From contig CM026568.1 in assembly GCA_015143295.1 (NCBI GenBank), forward strand, positions 30,884,441 through 30,948,440: a stretch of 64,000 nucleotides of DNA. The letters run 5' to 3'. Each line of letters starts with the position of its first letter. Position 1 is the first letter of the stretch. The position numbers were made by a program, and so were the translations under genes. Below are positions 11,746 to 23,900 of this stretch, piece after piece. The DNA is from Tetracentron sinense. Lineage: Eukaryota; Streptophyta; Magnoliopsida; Trochodendrales; Trochodendraceae. The notes below the pieces were generated by a model that saw only the letters and a program-made list of their open reading frames with translations, was not told where the DNA came from and searched no databases.

Positions 11746-14264
11746 CTTAAGCAAAAAATTTGCTCCAGCCACGAGACAATCCATTTCATCTTCCTTGTCA
11801 AGACCAACCCCAAGCTTTTCTTTGAAGAGATCTGTGAACTTGTATGCCCCACCACCCGTGGCCTTCACACAAATACTAACTAGTTAATAGATCTATATGC
11901 ATTAAGATTTAAGAGTAAACAGAAACCCAAGAGTCCAAAACATAAATAGATCCTTTATGTGTACTACAACACTAGACAGTTTACTCATCTTCAAGATATT
12001 TTGTGATGCAAATGCTAACTGGCAGCATACAACCATAATCGTGATTTGGAAAATTAGGAAATAAGTACTTGAAGCTACCTTTGAAGACCGTGATAAAGTT
12101 TGAGAGAAATTTCAAATCGATTATTTGGGATAATATCTAGCATGATCCCAATTCTAATAATACAAGGAGAGAGAGAGAGAGAGAGAACAAGTCAGGAGAA
12201 TTGCTGGGTCTTCTTTGGTGTTTTTCTCTTCTAGGAATCCTATCATCCTTATACCCATATGAGTCTGAGCCATTTTAAACGGAGTTTGGGATTTGGGTGT
12301 GGTAGAGTGTTAATGTGAAACTATAGATTACAAGAGAATCGAATACCTGTGACGGTTGACAGCTTGCCCAATAGATAATTGTGCTGACCCAATTCAAAAG
12401 ATTTTACTGAAACAATCTGAAAAAATATTTTTAAGCCTAGTGGAAATCCCATATTCCAATTTTTTTTAGACAAATATAATACCTCCCAGTTAACTATACT
12501 GCACTTTGTTCTTTGTCATAAATCAATAATATAACAGAATTTCAAAAGATGCCATGAAGGTCTGAGCTCCTACTTAGATGATGAAGGCATGAAGCATAGT
12601 AAATATAGATCAAACTTTATGAAAGTTGGAATTTGGGGGTTTATAAAGCTTACCTTAATCACGGCATTTTCATTTGCTGGGGCCCGAGAGTGCCAACAAC
12701 GTGAATCCATCCCTATCCAAAGGAAAATGATAGAATTAGCAGAAAAAATAATGGGATTGAAATAATTTTGTTTTGAAGGGGGGGAATGTATAAGGTTATA
12801 ACCGCCACAAATATCACCTAACAAGTCAGTGCATTCTATTTAGATTCTCAACAAAGAAAACCAACATAAAGGTTTTTTTTTAAAATGTGTACCACCACGG
12901 TGAAGCTGCTTGGAATAGATAAAATCTAAGCATTCATTGATCTTGGTCGTCTCAAACTTTACAAAATGGAGCCTCCCACCAAGAATAGGATAGCTCCTCC
13001 TATTAACATTGGAAACCCCCAATCTCTCGTTCAGAGACATCTTCCTCTTATCATCACCCGAACGATCCTCGTGTCTTGAGAAATACACCAACTTGATGAG
13101 AGATCCTGCCAGTTAACCATAAATTTATCACGAGATCTAGGCAAAATTACAACTTGGGAGATCGTTAACATTGTCAAGCTATATATGGTCAAATTGAAAG
13201 AGGGGAAGACCAAAACTAAAAGGGAAGCCAATACTAAAGTGGCCATCTAGATAATCATTCAAAAGTTTCCATTTTTAACCAAAATATATATATTAAAAAA
13301 TGACGAGAACATAAATTGTAGAATGGATTTACTTCATAAAATTCCTCCCAAACGCACAAGACTGGAAGGAATTCAGCACAATAGGAACAGAAAGGATATC
13401 AAGAGGCATTCTCACTTCCAAATTGCAAGTCAGAGTAGCAACCACTCTCAAAATTTACAGCACAAAGAGTCCAATATTCAGCTTCAAGATCTTTTTTAGT
13501 TAAAAACACAAAAAAAAAAAAACTATATCTCGGGAACGCTGAAGCAGATGCACCCATGGGGATATCATTGACCAAATGCGAGAAGTCAGGCTAGAAAAAA
13601 GAGAAACAGAAGATTCCCATAAAGCTAAAAGTATGAGACAGAGAAAAATAATTGATCTTAAACACACCCATCTTTAACAGGAGATAGTGTCAAGACCCAT
13701 CAATTCCATGAAAAAAGAAATATGCAAGACATGAAAAATTAGAATCTAGACAAAGTCAAATCACCCCTACTTCCACATCTCCCACTCAAATAAGTGAAAA
13801 GCATCACATACAGAATTCAGGAAAATCAAAATAAATAAATAAAACAGACTCCACAGTACGAAGAACAAAATTACCATGATAATCTAAGAAAAAAAATTAT
13901 AAAAAACAAAACAGAGAACGACCCACTTATCATAATCTGTGATCAGACAGGTTAGGCAACAATCTAAGCAAAAAAGAAGAAAAATAAGAGAAGGGTTGGA
14001 GTGAAATTCACCTCCAATGTCAAGAGCCAAATGAGAAATGTCATCAGACTGGTTAGGCAACAGAATTGTGGGGTTCCTCTCCTCGAAATTCCCTTGAATT
14101 GCAGCGCCACTGAGATCAAGCTGAGGCCGAGAGCTCGACCGATGAATTGGGTTTGCAGTCGGCGGAGCCATTCCTCTTTCTTCTTCCTTATTCGTCTTCT
14201 CCTCGCTATCCTCTTTTATATCGTCGTTTTCAAGAACTTGGACTTCTGTTGTTGGTCCACCCAT
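11746..14264 (-). CDS. PANK2: Pantothenate kinase, exons 1-4 (5' part of gene)
   Basis: Pantothenate kinase phosphorylates pantothenate with ATP, the first step of CoA synthesis. Four minus-strand exons splice cleanly: 14264-14012, 13105-12896, 12712-12654 and 11862-11746, all GT-AG. The first ATG is 14264 ([10 protein letters not shown]); the open frame extends upstream only with non-ATG codons. The product has an acidic leader, then [34 protein letters not shown] (the phosphate-binding DIGG motif of eukaryotic PanK), a [11 protein letters not shown] segment, [12 protein letters not shown] and [18 protein letters not shown], ending [14 protein letters not shown] before a donor GTGGGT. The leader and order match plant PANK2 (kinase plus C-terminal DUF89) better than the shorter PANK1. 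The next exons (NIGSG-type region onward) are absent down to position 1. The gene either continues left of the window, with the 1-9200 transposon nest in intron 4, or is a truncated copy. No stop or frameshift is seen in these exons. Confidence 0.85.
12167..12186 (+). repeat. (GA)n microsatellite in pantothenate kinase intron 3
   Basis: A short GA dinucleotide run lies between exon 3 (12654) and exon 4 (11862) of the minus-strand pantothenate kinase gene. Confidence 0.85.
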
Positions 14265-15364
14265 CAATCCTACTTCTCTCCACCTACTGTCTAACGCCAA
14301 TTGTCCCGGCTAGCTAGCTCCTTCAAGGGTTGTCCTATAGTGGAAAACACACAAGTCAAAATAAGTGAGCAAAAAATAAGAAGAAACCCAATAGCATTAA
14401 GCAGTAAAAATAAATAACCAGGTGTTTGAATCAACCATTCAAATACCAAAAAAAAAAATCAACCATTCGAACCTAAATCTGCAACTACACGGCTCATTTT
14501 CTCATCTTGCATTAGTCAAATGGATGAGAAATGTGTATAAAATATAAAAAACTATATATATTCTAAAATTTAATCCAGTTTAGTACTCAGGCCAATATCT
14601 GGGAACTACCCAATTCACTTTTATTCATTATTTTACTGATTATAACTTATAAGAGAAATAATTTATGGAGATCTTGGAGAGACCTCAACAAAGTTACACG
14701 AGTGAGAAGGGTGGGTATTCTGGTTTTCAAGAAATTGGCGTTACCTCTAATCTATTCCTATAAATCGATTGTGGAAGCCACAACGAGGATTGCTTGTAAT
14801 CCGGATTTCTTCTTCCAAACGCCCTCGCATCTCCTGATGAGAATTTCTTAAATTCTTATAGAATCCACTAGAGCGCGCCAGTAACTTTCAAGGCTCAAGC
14901 ACGGCATTTCTTTTCGGACAAGCTCATATGAAAGTAGAGCAATCTCGCTCTTACAAAGTCCCCTATAACTGCTCTGGATAAGAAATTTTAACCCTTTTCG
15001 TTAAATTTGTTTTTTTTTTTTTTTTTAATAAACAAGGGTAGATACTTGAACTTTTAAGGGCTACAAAAGGAGACGGGACTCCCTTCGCTCCACCAGCGAA
15101 GAGTGACTATTTTCCATCAAAATAAAGCACGTAGGCCTACAAGCTGGCAGTTCAGTTTCACCAACTTCATTTTTAAATGAGAGGCAAGTCCCTCGCCCCA
15201 GAATCTGCTTTTTTCTTTTTCGGTTAAGATAAATTTTATAAACATCAAGGAAAAGAGTTACAGGCTTACAGCCATGGACAAGGAACCCTACTCAAGTGAC
15301 CAAAACAGGAAGATAACGCCGAATACTAATCGGAAAGGGCAACTTGAGCTGCATTATGGGCTTC
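14265..15364. other. Pantothenate kinase 5' flank and intergenic DNA
   Basis: This is upstream of the minus-strand pantothenate kinase start. It holds AT-rich DNA (14520-14660), a more mixed stretch (14640-14990) that could include a 5' leader exon, and a poly-T run (15009-15027). No TATA box can be assigned with confidence and no other gene is visible. Confidence 0.4.
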
Positions 15365-15640
15365 ATATTACCTCTGGTGGATGCATGAGGTGGGACCTAA
15401 GGGGGATCCACACATCGTTGGGCATGTGGCATTTTAAAGGGGGAGATAAATCATGTGGGGGAGAAGTCAAAATCATTGGGAGAAAATGAAATGACTTCTC
15501 CCCATTTTTATCGTCAGGTGCCACAACATTGGCTTGACGGAATATATATAAACCTAAAGTTCCATTGAGGCTTGAGCCACATCGGGTGCGCAACTCATAA
15601 AATGTCACCTACATTGGTGTGGATCCCCCAGTGTCGAAGT
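15365..15640 (-). mobile_element. Foldback MITE, core-conserved family, copy 1
   Basis: It contains the family core GGGGAGAAGTCAAAATCAT paired with AAATGAAATGACTTCTCCCC (15458-15503), reverse complement of the core at 20642, 42878 and 57662. It opens with TTACCTCTGGTGG (15369-15381), the same terminal sequence as copy 2. Flanking arms carry GGATCCACAC and GTGTGGATCC as an outer inverted pair (15404 and 15618). It is noncoding. The exact ends are approximate. Confidence 0.6.
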
Positions 15641-15794
15641 GTCATCAATGATTTCTTTGGAGTCTGATCAGGGAAGACATTTCACAATTTGAGAGTTCAA
15701 GATGAGAAGCTATGAGCCAAGCGATGACCGAGGCTTCCAAAATATGCCTACAACATGGATTGTTTAGAAATTTCCATGTTTAGAAATTACAAAG

Positions 15795-15950
15795 CATAAC
15801 CCTTTGTTTGGTTGCCAAGAAAATAAGTAAAAATATGGAAAAAAAAAAAAAAATTGGGCAAAACACAACTAAAAATCATATTACAAATCCAATTTTTTTT
15901 TTTCTTTTCCATATTTTCACATACTTTCTCCACAACCAAACATAGCATAA
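15795..15950. mobile_element. MITE-like inverted repeat (TTTGGTTG / CAACCAAA)
   Basis: The left arm CCTTTGTTTGGTTG followed by AAATATGGAA is mirrored by TTCCATATTTT and CAACCAAACATAG on the right, with an A-rich and a T-rich tract between. It is about 150 bp, noncoding, and resembles small hAT- or Harbinger-derived MITEs. I see no clear target duplication. Confidence 0.5.
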
Positions 15951-16054
15951 GTGTATGGCATTTTGTGAAATCTGTGATTTCAGTTTCTTATTTTTTGGTT
16001 AAACATAATAACACACACTCTATACTCAACACTCACACGCGCACGTCAGGCCAC

Positions 16055-16104
16055 AAGGCCATTGCACCTACACACCCTTGTGGCCATTGCACCTACACAC
16101 CCTC
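16055..16104 (+). repeat. 24-bp tandem duplication
   Basis: The phrase GGCCATTGCACCTACACACC occurs twice at 24-bp spacing (about 16057 and 16081). It lies in intergenic DNA with no coding evidence. Confidence 0.75.
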
Positions 16105-16486
16105 TCAAAAAATGAGAGAGAAATGCGCATATTTTGGGAGCTCCGGTTATCCTTTGGATTTGAGCTACAATTCGTATTTAATCTCTTTCTCTTCTTTATT
16201 TACTTGACTAATGCCCACTGTGAGGTGAAACCAAATAAAACACGGCCTCCCATTTGTCCCAAATGGTCACATTGCTCCTACAATCCTTATGATTTGATTT
16301 GGTGCCACAATCTCGAAGGCGTTGCCTTTTTTAATTGCTACCTGGCAAGTACCTTAAGGTGGCATGCCAAATCTTGCCTTCTTGGAAAGGGTTGTGTGGT
16401 TGAAGGGTGTGTGCGTGCATGTGATAGTGTGTTATGTTTAACTCTGATTATAAAAAAATCCTTTGCATTAACTGTGATCTGACACT

Positions 16487-16897
16487 TAGGGCTTATCAAT
16501 GGATAACATTAAGACTGGAATCCAATCTAAATTCAATCTGATTAGGATGGATCCTAATATTATTGTTGATCCATCAAATTGGATATGGATATGAGTAATT
16601 GAATCTGAATATAATCAAATGGAATTAAGATATAAAGAAATCCAATCCAATTGAATTTCAATTCAATAACATTATATATATATATGTTAGTAATACCCAT
16701 ATAAAAAAAATTAAATTTATTAATTATATATATATATTAATCAGGCCAGATTTTAATATTTAATAAATATTTGAGCTCGATTTGGACAATTCAGAATCCG
16801 ACGGATTTGGGATTGATCATGAACCTAGTGAATTTTTAATTAAATTGGATTCAAATATAGCGAGAACGGGTACAAATCTGATCCATTTATAACCCTA
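16487..16897. mobile_element. hAT-type MITE, 411 bp, with near-perfect 8-bp TSD
   Basis: Left end TAGGGCTTATCAATGGAT and right end ATCCATTTATAACCCTA form terminal inverted repeats. The flanks are CTGACACT (16479-16486) and CTGACACA (16898-16905), an 8-bp duplication with one mismatch, as expected for the hAT superfamily. The interior is AT-rich with repeated AATCCAATC/AATTGAAT words and a TATATA run, and is noncoding. Confidence 0.8.
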
Positions 16898-17606
16898 CTG
16901 ACACACTTTGTTTATGGCGGGGAATGCAAAGGGCAGGTGGTTGGACCCGAGTTAATGCTCGGGCTAATTAACCCTTAAGGTGGTCGCAAGCCCACTTTGG
17001 ATGGGTGACCCTTTGGGTGTGTTCGTTTGGTGATAAATTGGATGAAATAAAATAAACTTAAATTTTCTCTCAAAATAACCATGAATGAAGTTTTTTGAAG
17101 AACGTTTGTCACTGTTGAGAAAGTGCAAGAAGATGAAAGTGTGTTTTTTGCACAGACAAGAAAAATATAAACAAACTCACTTTTTCTTTTCCTTTCTCGT
17201 CAAACCAAAAAATATATAATTCCTATAACATCTATGAACACTTACAAATGATTAGTTGTATTAAAGATTCTAACGACAAGCTAATTTTTAAAAATTTAAT
17301 TTAGATTCATCAAAGCATGCTCTTCCACACACACGGGCTAGAGAAAGAAAATAGAGGAAAAAACAAATTACAAAAAGTACATATCTTGGGTCATTTTCCA
17401 TGATTCAATGGTTTATAGTTAATTTAAGCCATTGAATCATGGATAACCCCTTTCTTGTGTAGCTGTAGCATACACTCACTTTCTTGTGACCTTTTTGTGC
17501 ATCTTTTTGCCTATTATTATTAATACATATTGTAATTGAGAAAATTGGGAAATGCACAAGTCTTGCGGCGTGAGTCCATACCCTAATCGAAGACAAGCCC
17601 GTACTT
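16898..17606. other. Intergenic DNA without recognisable genes
   Basis: Mixed repeat-like sequence, including GACCCGAGTTAATGCTCGGG (a short palindrome near 16945) and a GTTCGTTTGGTGATAA start at about 17019 with a GTCAAACCAAAA counterpart near 17201, which may be another degraded MITE. A near-palindrome CCATGATTCAATGG / CCATTGAATCATGG lies at 17398-17442. Nothing codes. Confidence 0.4.
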
Positions 17607-17714
17607 GTAATCTACAGGACGATTTCATAACTTGTGGTCTACAAGACGATTTCAGAACTCGTGGTCTATAGGATAATTTTGGAACTCGTGGTCTACAAGA
17701 CGATTTCCGAAATC
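17607..17714 (+). repeat. 27-bp tandem repeat, four units
   Basis: The unit GTGGTCTACAAGACGATTTC plus seven further bases occurs four times in a row with 2-6 differences per unit. It is a minisatellite; the period is a multiple of three, but no supported protein spans it. Confidence 0.75.
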
Positions 17715-18639
17715 ATGGTAACAAGGACGAGACCGACTTAGAGAACGGAAACATTAGGAGGCGATCAACTCACTCTGGTGTGCTAACTTAACATTTAATG
17801 TTAATCACCTCGAACTGTTTTCGATTGAACCGACCTGAGAAAAAGTAGACTTACACGTGTGACCCGTTTGGGAGAAGATCTGTCAGACATATTTTGTAGT
17901 GATCGCAAAACAAGATGCATGACCATCCATGGGCATGCTCACCTGGGTCTATAAATACACCTTGACCCACAATAAGATGAGGATTGAGAAAATCGACCAA
18001 ACGACTACTCATCTTCTTCACTAGAAGCAAATGCCCTACCTTATAGACTCTCAACATTTGTTCTAAGTTCACTTTTTGCATTCCATCTTCTTCTTATACT
18101 GATTTCATCATCGGAGTGTCTTGACAGGACAACCTTCATTCTCTTCAACAAACGACGATCTCTACCACTAACTTCTTCCTTCTACCAATCAACCAGAACT
18201 CAATAAGCAAATGACACGTGGAGTTATTGGAAAAATCTCATTACACATATCTTTGTGTACTGACAAAAAAAATGATTTAAACTAATTCACAACTTGGTCT
18301 CAAATAGAATGACTTGGCCATAATGGAAATATGGAATGCTGTCTTCCTTGATTGCCCCAACCCATATATATTTTAGGCCAATGCCATTCATCTACTGGTA
18401 GTAGTAAATAATAATCATTTAATGGTTAATAATGGGGTGTGAAACTCTTGCAAGTCATCATTCATTAAGGATTAGATCCCTCAACCTCTCTTATAAACTA
18501 GCCGGCGGTGCATACCCCTATCAATCCCCCAACATGACAAGGTTTAGCTTAAATTGTAACATCTTTTTTAAATATCCAAAATACGTTAAAAAATAGTACT
18601 TATTTATTTTATTTGCCAAATAAGCTTCTTGTAAACAAA

Positions 18640-18835
18640 TACTTTTTTTGGTAGATAAGTGGCGTTGTGTATTCGAGTCGAGCTTAGCCAAGTTTGAGCA
18701 TGATCAGAGCTCTAATGTTTAGGTTTGAGCTTAGCTTGAATAAGCTTGATCAAGCTCGAGCTCGAACTTTATTAAAGTCGAGCCAAGCTCGGGTTGGGTC
18801 AAACTTGATTTAAGGAATTATTTGTTTCATCTTAC
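18640..18835. repeat. GAGCTCGAGCTTG-type inverted-repeat element
   Basis: The stretch is dense in AAGCTTGA, GAGCTCGAG and their complements, with AATAAGCTTGATCAAGCTCG as a local palindrome. The same style of sequence recurs at 20350-20545. Such degenerate foldback repeats are common in angiosperm intergenic DNA. The boundaries are uncertain. Confidence 0.4.
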
Positions 18836-19292
18836 ATCATTTTTATTGTAAGGGTAAAAATCAGTAAAGGCATGCATTAACAGTTGGCAAAATCAACGGC
18901 TCCAATTAGACTAGAGTATACGTCCTAATCGTCATATCCGACCCCAATCTGCACATTAGATCCGAGGCAAAGCCCGGGTTAGGGTATTCATCCGCGACTT
19001 AACCCCTGGCTCAGAAAGGTCCAAGGTGAAGACGCCTCAACCTTTGAATCATCAAGATTGCAGTCCAACTTAATCCAATTTTGAAGATCTCGTAACAAAT
19101 CATCACAATCTCCTTCTAAATATGGAACTCAGTCTATGATATCGCAGTCATAAACCTGTGTAAAGGGAAAGATTCCTATTTCATGAAGGAATTTTAATGG
19201 AAAGGCAACTAGCCACCCCTAAGACATCTTCTATAAATACAGAAGTGGAGGGTAGAGAAAAGGATATGCATCATCCCAAGCTTAAGCATACT

Positions 19293-19982
19293 CCCAGGGG
19301 CGGAGCTAGGGTGGCATGGCCTAATTTTTTTGTAAATCCTAACTACACTAGTATGAATAGTGGGCCCCTTAATTAAAAAAAAATAAAATTAGTATACTTG
19401 GCCCCCCCCACCCCCTAATTTAAAAAAAAAAAAAAAATAGTATACTTGGCTCCCCCCTCCCCCTCCCCCTCCCCCTCCCCCTCCCCCCAAATTTTTTTGT
19501 CCTATATAATATAGTGGCCCCCCCAAATTTTTTTGTCATATATATAGTGGGCCCCCAATGGAGTCCCCTTATGCCCTTGAGGTTGCCACATGTCCCTATT
19601 GACACCCCTTAACTATGGTTAAAATTCACCCAATCTCAGGGTTCACCTACTTATCTTTGGTTTTTAGTAAAAAATATTTAAATAATTTTAACCTCAGGAG
19701 TTAGTGAATTTTAAACTAGAGTTCAAAAAGAAATTTGATATATTTTTTCAAAAATCAAGGATAGGTAAGTGAATCTTAACCACAATTAAGGGGTATTAAT
19801 AGGGACATGTGGCGACCTCAAAGGCATTACCGGGAAAAAAAAATCTCAAAATAAAAAAACTGTCCCAAATTTTTTTTTCTCGGGGGCTATTCCCCGAACC
19901 CCCAAATTTCATACCCTCAAATCAAATTTTTTTTTATACATATATTTTGGCCCCTCAATGAAAAATTTCTGGCTCCGCCCTT
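19293..19982. mobile_element. Non-autonomous TIR element (GGGGCGGAGC ends), 690 bp, with TSD
   Basis: Left end CCCAGGGGCGGAGCTAGG and right end CTGGCTCCGCCCTT are inverted repeats. GCATACT flanks both sides (19286-19292 and 19983-19989). The interior holds repeated GGCCCCCCAAATTTTTTT blocks, a (CCCCCT)n tract (about 19450-19488) and, nested inside at about 19600-19802, a smaller inverted-repeat MITE. It is noncoding. The superfamily is not certain from a 7-bp duplication. Confidence 0.7.
19600..19802. mobile_element. Small palindromic MITE (TTAACTATGGTTAA family), nested copy
   Basis: It begins CCCCTTAACTATGGTTAAAA and ends TCTTAACCACAATTAAGGGG, with internal TTATCTTTGGTTTTTAGTAA mirrored by AAAATCAAGGATAGGTAAGT. 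Related copies are at about 41650-42490 and 58440-58550. It is noncoding and sits inside the 19293-19982 element. Confidence 0.65.
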
Positions 19983-20278
19983 GCATACTTCGAATATTCA
20001 CCCTTTTAAAAATCATAACCATTATGTTATTAGCTTGTTATCAGAGTGTATTCGCATATCATCCTACCCAATTATCCCGAAGGACAAGAAGAGCAACAAC
20101 TATCAAGAGGCATACACATGGTATCATAATCAACATAGCAAGTATCTCATCCACATCAATTAAAAAAATTATTAATAAATTACAATACTAGGAACTACTA
20201 AAATCATTACAATTTATAGTTTAAAAAACTTTAAATATTATTTTGTATTAATATAAATAACATCACTAAGAAAAAACA

Positions 20279-20310
20279 TTGTGTGTGTGTGTGCACACAC
20301 ACATACAGAG

Positions 20311-20348
<38 letters not shown>

Positions 20349-20349
20349 T
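20279..20349 (+). repeat. Compound (TG)n(CA)n(TA)n microsatellite
   Basis: A TG run, a CA run interrupted by TACAGAG, and a TA run follow one another. The TG and CA arms can fold back on each other. Confidence 0.9.
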
Positions 20350-20544
20350 GAATCGAGCTCAAGCTGAACCGATCTTCAAATGAGCTGAATCAAATTGGAT
20401 ATGGATAATTGAGCTTGACTTGTTTAAACATTTGAGTTCAAATAAAAGCTTGAATTGATTTGTTCGAGCCTGAAATACGAGCTTGAGCTTAGCTTAAACG
20501 AATGAGCTGAGTTGAGTCAAGCCGTCGAGCTAGCTTGGCTTGCT
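20350..20544. repeat. GAGCTTGAGCTTA-type repeat
   Basis: Repeated GAGCTTGA, GAGCTGA and GAGCTCAAGC words resemble the block at 18640-18835. Noncoding and without clear boundaries. Confidence 0.35.
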
Positions 20545-20870
20545 AGGTGGTGTTACCAAAACAAACTTTTTCTCAAAAAGTACCAGGAAAAAGATTAGCT
20601 CTGGTGGCTGCCCGAGTTGGGCGCTCGGGCATCCACAAAACAAGGGGAGAAGTCATTTCACTTTCTCCCCATGATTTTGACTTCTCCCCATTTGATATCT
20701 TTCCCCTTTAAAACACCACATGCCCACTAGTTTGTGGATGCCCGAGCGCCCAGCTCAGGCAGCCACCAGAGGTAACCTTTTTCCAAAGTACTTATTAAGC
20801 ATCAGCTTGGAACCAAAAAAAAAAAAAAGGCATTGGCTTATAGTAGTGTTGCCAAACACTACCTTAGTAA
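20545..20870. mobile_element. Foldback MITE, core-conserved family, copy 2, upstream of MTOPVIB
   Basis: This is a nearly complete palindrome. CTCTGGTGGCTGCCCGAG (20599) pairs with the complement at 20745-20775, and outside that AAGTACC...GGAAAAAG pairs with CTTTTTCC...AAGTACTT. The centre has the family core GGGGAGAAGTCATTTCACTT and TTTTGACTTCTCCCC. It ends about 90 bp before the MTOPVIB ATG, so it lies in the promoter or 5' leader. It is noncoding. Confidence 0.7.
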
Positions 20871-20962
20871 TATATAACTTTGGCGTGACCAAGACACGCT
20901 GATTCAAACCCGCGACAGTATAATTTTGCAAGAGCGCGGGAATTTCTCATCCGAAATCTTTC

Positions 20963-23900
20963 ATGGAGATTTCGTCCGCTCAGAAAGTCTGCCAAAATGT
21001 GAGCTCAATTCTTCATGATAACTGCAATCTTTTTGTTAAAAAACCTAAATTACGTTTTTTTTTTCCAATTTTAATTAGCGTCTATTATCCATTTCTTTGA
21101 TCATATTTTCAGTTAATTTGTTCTGCAATTCAAAGATGCCGGATCTCTGACGATCTCTGCAGATTGTCTGTCGTTATTAAATGCTCTTCCGTCTCGGATC
21201 CTCAGATCGTTCGAATTTCAAGTAAATATTTTAATTTTGTGTTAAAAAATTTATTCGTTATTTTCTCCCCTGAATTTCGTATGTATTTCTATAGTCTTTG
21301 AAGGCGAGGGCATGTGTTGCGAACGAGAATTTCAATAAAATAACAATAATACTTTGATTTCATTTTGACTAGTTTCAGATACGGGCGTTGGAAGCTGCTT
21401 GGAGGAGTTCCAAGATTTGAATTACACCAGGAATTGCGTTTCTGCTGAAAAATGGGGTGAGCGAGGAATGATTTTAGTGTATGTACAGTTTTTCAATATT
21501 GTTAATCAGATTCCATCGCATCAAATTGCGAGATGAACTGCAATTTATCTTGAGATTGGTCTCGATGTGGTGTACTATACTGTGATCTCGAGGCTAATGG
21601 ATGATCATCAGAAGTGCGGTCTCCTACTGGTAATTAAATATGATGGGGACGTGAATCGGAAATTGTCGTAACCCCTCTACATGTGATATATGATTCCTAT
21701 AATTTTAACGAATAAAGTATTATATATATACGAAGTGGAATGCTGATTAGTCTATGATACTGTGGTGGTTCAAAGTTAACTTAATTGGTGGATCCTAAAA
21801 ATCCCAACGACAGACTGTTTATCTGGATGCATTGTCCATAATCTTCTTATCCATTCAAAAGTTGGTAATTAATCGGATGATTAGCATTATATTGCTCGTG
21901 TGGTTTTGGGGCTCAGCCAAATTCTAGAAGATCGGGACTGATAAGCACGTGGACACATTTATTATACAGCCCCGGCATACCATTAGATTATATTAATCCT
22001 TTAGCATATTTTTCTCATCCCCATTTTGCAAATTTGATATTTGTGCATAATTGACAAAAAGTTGTTTTGATTTGTAGAGGCACATTTTTAAGGCTAATGT
22101 GGGGGCATATTTATTATTCGCTTAACTTGCATTAGAAAAAAAAAATAAAAATCATGTCAAGGGCAATGCTAAGTATAACCCCTGCTGTCGTGATGCAGAT
22201 GGAGTGCTTTCCGTCACAACTACTAGTAAGTTTCCCACTTTTCCTTATTAAGATGTATATTTGCTTTGGTTTGATAGAATCTTAGGGCATTTAAGTTTTT
22301 CCAAATTTTCAGAGGAGTACCTTTTCCTGCCTCAAGTAAGAATGTAAGATTGCTATGCGACACATTATTTGTGCTACATAATTGATGTAGAACAAGTGGC
22401 TGGTGAATTTATGGAATGTTTGGATCAGAAGAAATTGAGCCGCTAAAAGAACAAGTAGTCTATCTCCGCACTACCTAGCTTCCAGAGGGCAACTTTGCGC
22501 TCAGTTATCGGAATTGATTTTATTATATCATTGGTAAACTCTCGACGAGCTATACGACTGTTCGATGATCATGGATGCATCGGACCCTGACGCTGTCACA
22601 AAAAAAAGAGAGTCATTTCAACGGTCAAAACTTAGTTTGAAGTCAAAATTTACTATTTTTAGTAATTTCATATTTTGCTGTTTAAGGTTCCAAAAGTCTA
22701 TGAGGTCCGGAAACCCTTAATTAAGAGTTAAGGAAGTGTTTGAGCTCGTTTCTTGTTTTTGCCATTTTTGAGAACTTACTATTTTGTATAAGTTCTATTT
22801 TTTCGAGAGTTGGAGTCATATTAGGAGTTTGAGATTTATTTCAGCTTCAGTTGTAACGTGTGTGTGCGCGTTTTTTTTTTGCAGTTTTTGATCAATATAT
22901 TTTCGTATCTTTTAGAGAAAGTTTCTCCGTTTTCCTTGTGGATTCAAGGGTGGTTCTTAGACAGAGAGACAATGATCTTCTCTTTCGTTTTTCACCCTTT
23001 AGTTTCCCTTTTGCGTCAATAATGATGCAAAAAAGCAGGTGATCATGTGGCTTCACCTAAAATCAATTCATTTTCTATATATCTGTATGTCTACCACATT
23101 ATTTTTTCCTTATTATAACATATACTTGGTTGCTGAACCATTTGTTTTCATAAGCCATACTGGTTGAAATTCCTGTGATGCTTGGAATTTAGCAGGTCGG
23201 AGTTGATGATGACCACAGGTTTTTGAAATGCCATTTGTTTCTAGCATTCCAGTCTTTGAAATGCCAGAATTCCCACAGATTAAATATTTTAGTACTAACT
23301 AGTAGGATTGCTAGTTAAATGCATAAAAACAAAAGTAAAATTAAATGTTCCTGTTCTCAAGTCTTTATGCATCTATCTTCAGTTTTCGTACCATTCCCTG
23401 TGGAGAATTTCAGGCATCTGTGTCAATGAGATTTATCACTACAATTTAAATTTAAAGCAAAATGTTGCTGCCAGAAGGCTGACAAGGTTACCTTTAACCC
23501 CTAAGAATGGCACAAAATTCAGGCATGCATTTTGCCACACCTCTTATATTGTTGTTCATTAGATTATCTCATATTCAACTCATTGACAATTCTTTTTCCA
23601 GTGGGACTGAAGTATCTCTGTCCACCTATGAAAGCATGGATGACTTAATAGCAGGGATCACACGCTTCTTTCAAAAGGTTTGGCTTCTTCTACTGTGCTT
23701 ACTTTAGACTTTAGTGCTCCTATTGTGTGACATCAAGCAAATAAACTCAATGTTGTCAAAGTCTCAAAGAAGAATCCAGTCTGAAAATCTTAATGGGGGT
23801 AGATTAGAAATGAATCTACATCATGGGATTTGAATTAATTGTGTTCTAAAACTGAGAAAACTAACATCCCCAAATCTTCCATCATCCATCATATAACGCA

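Noticed and set aside
14264-14300. Pantothenate kinase start further upstream (MALDSRWREVGL...)
   Set aside because: The codon at 14300 is TTG; the first ATG in frame is 14264.
16078-16482. 134-codon plus-strand open frame next to a hAT MITE
   Set aside because: No domain or splice context; it begins in a tandem duplication and its composition is not gene-like. I cannot support a gene.
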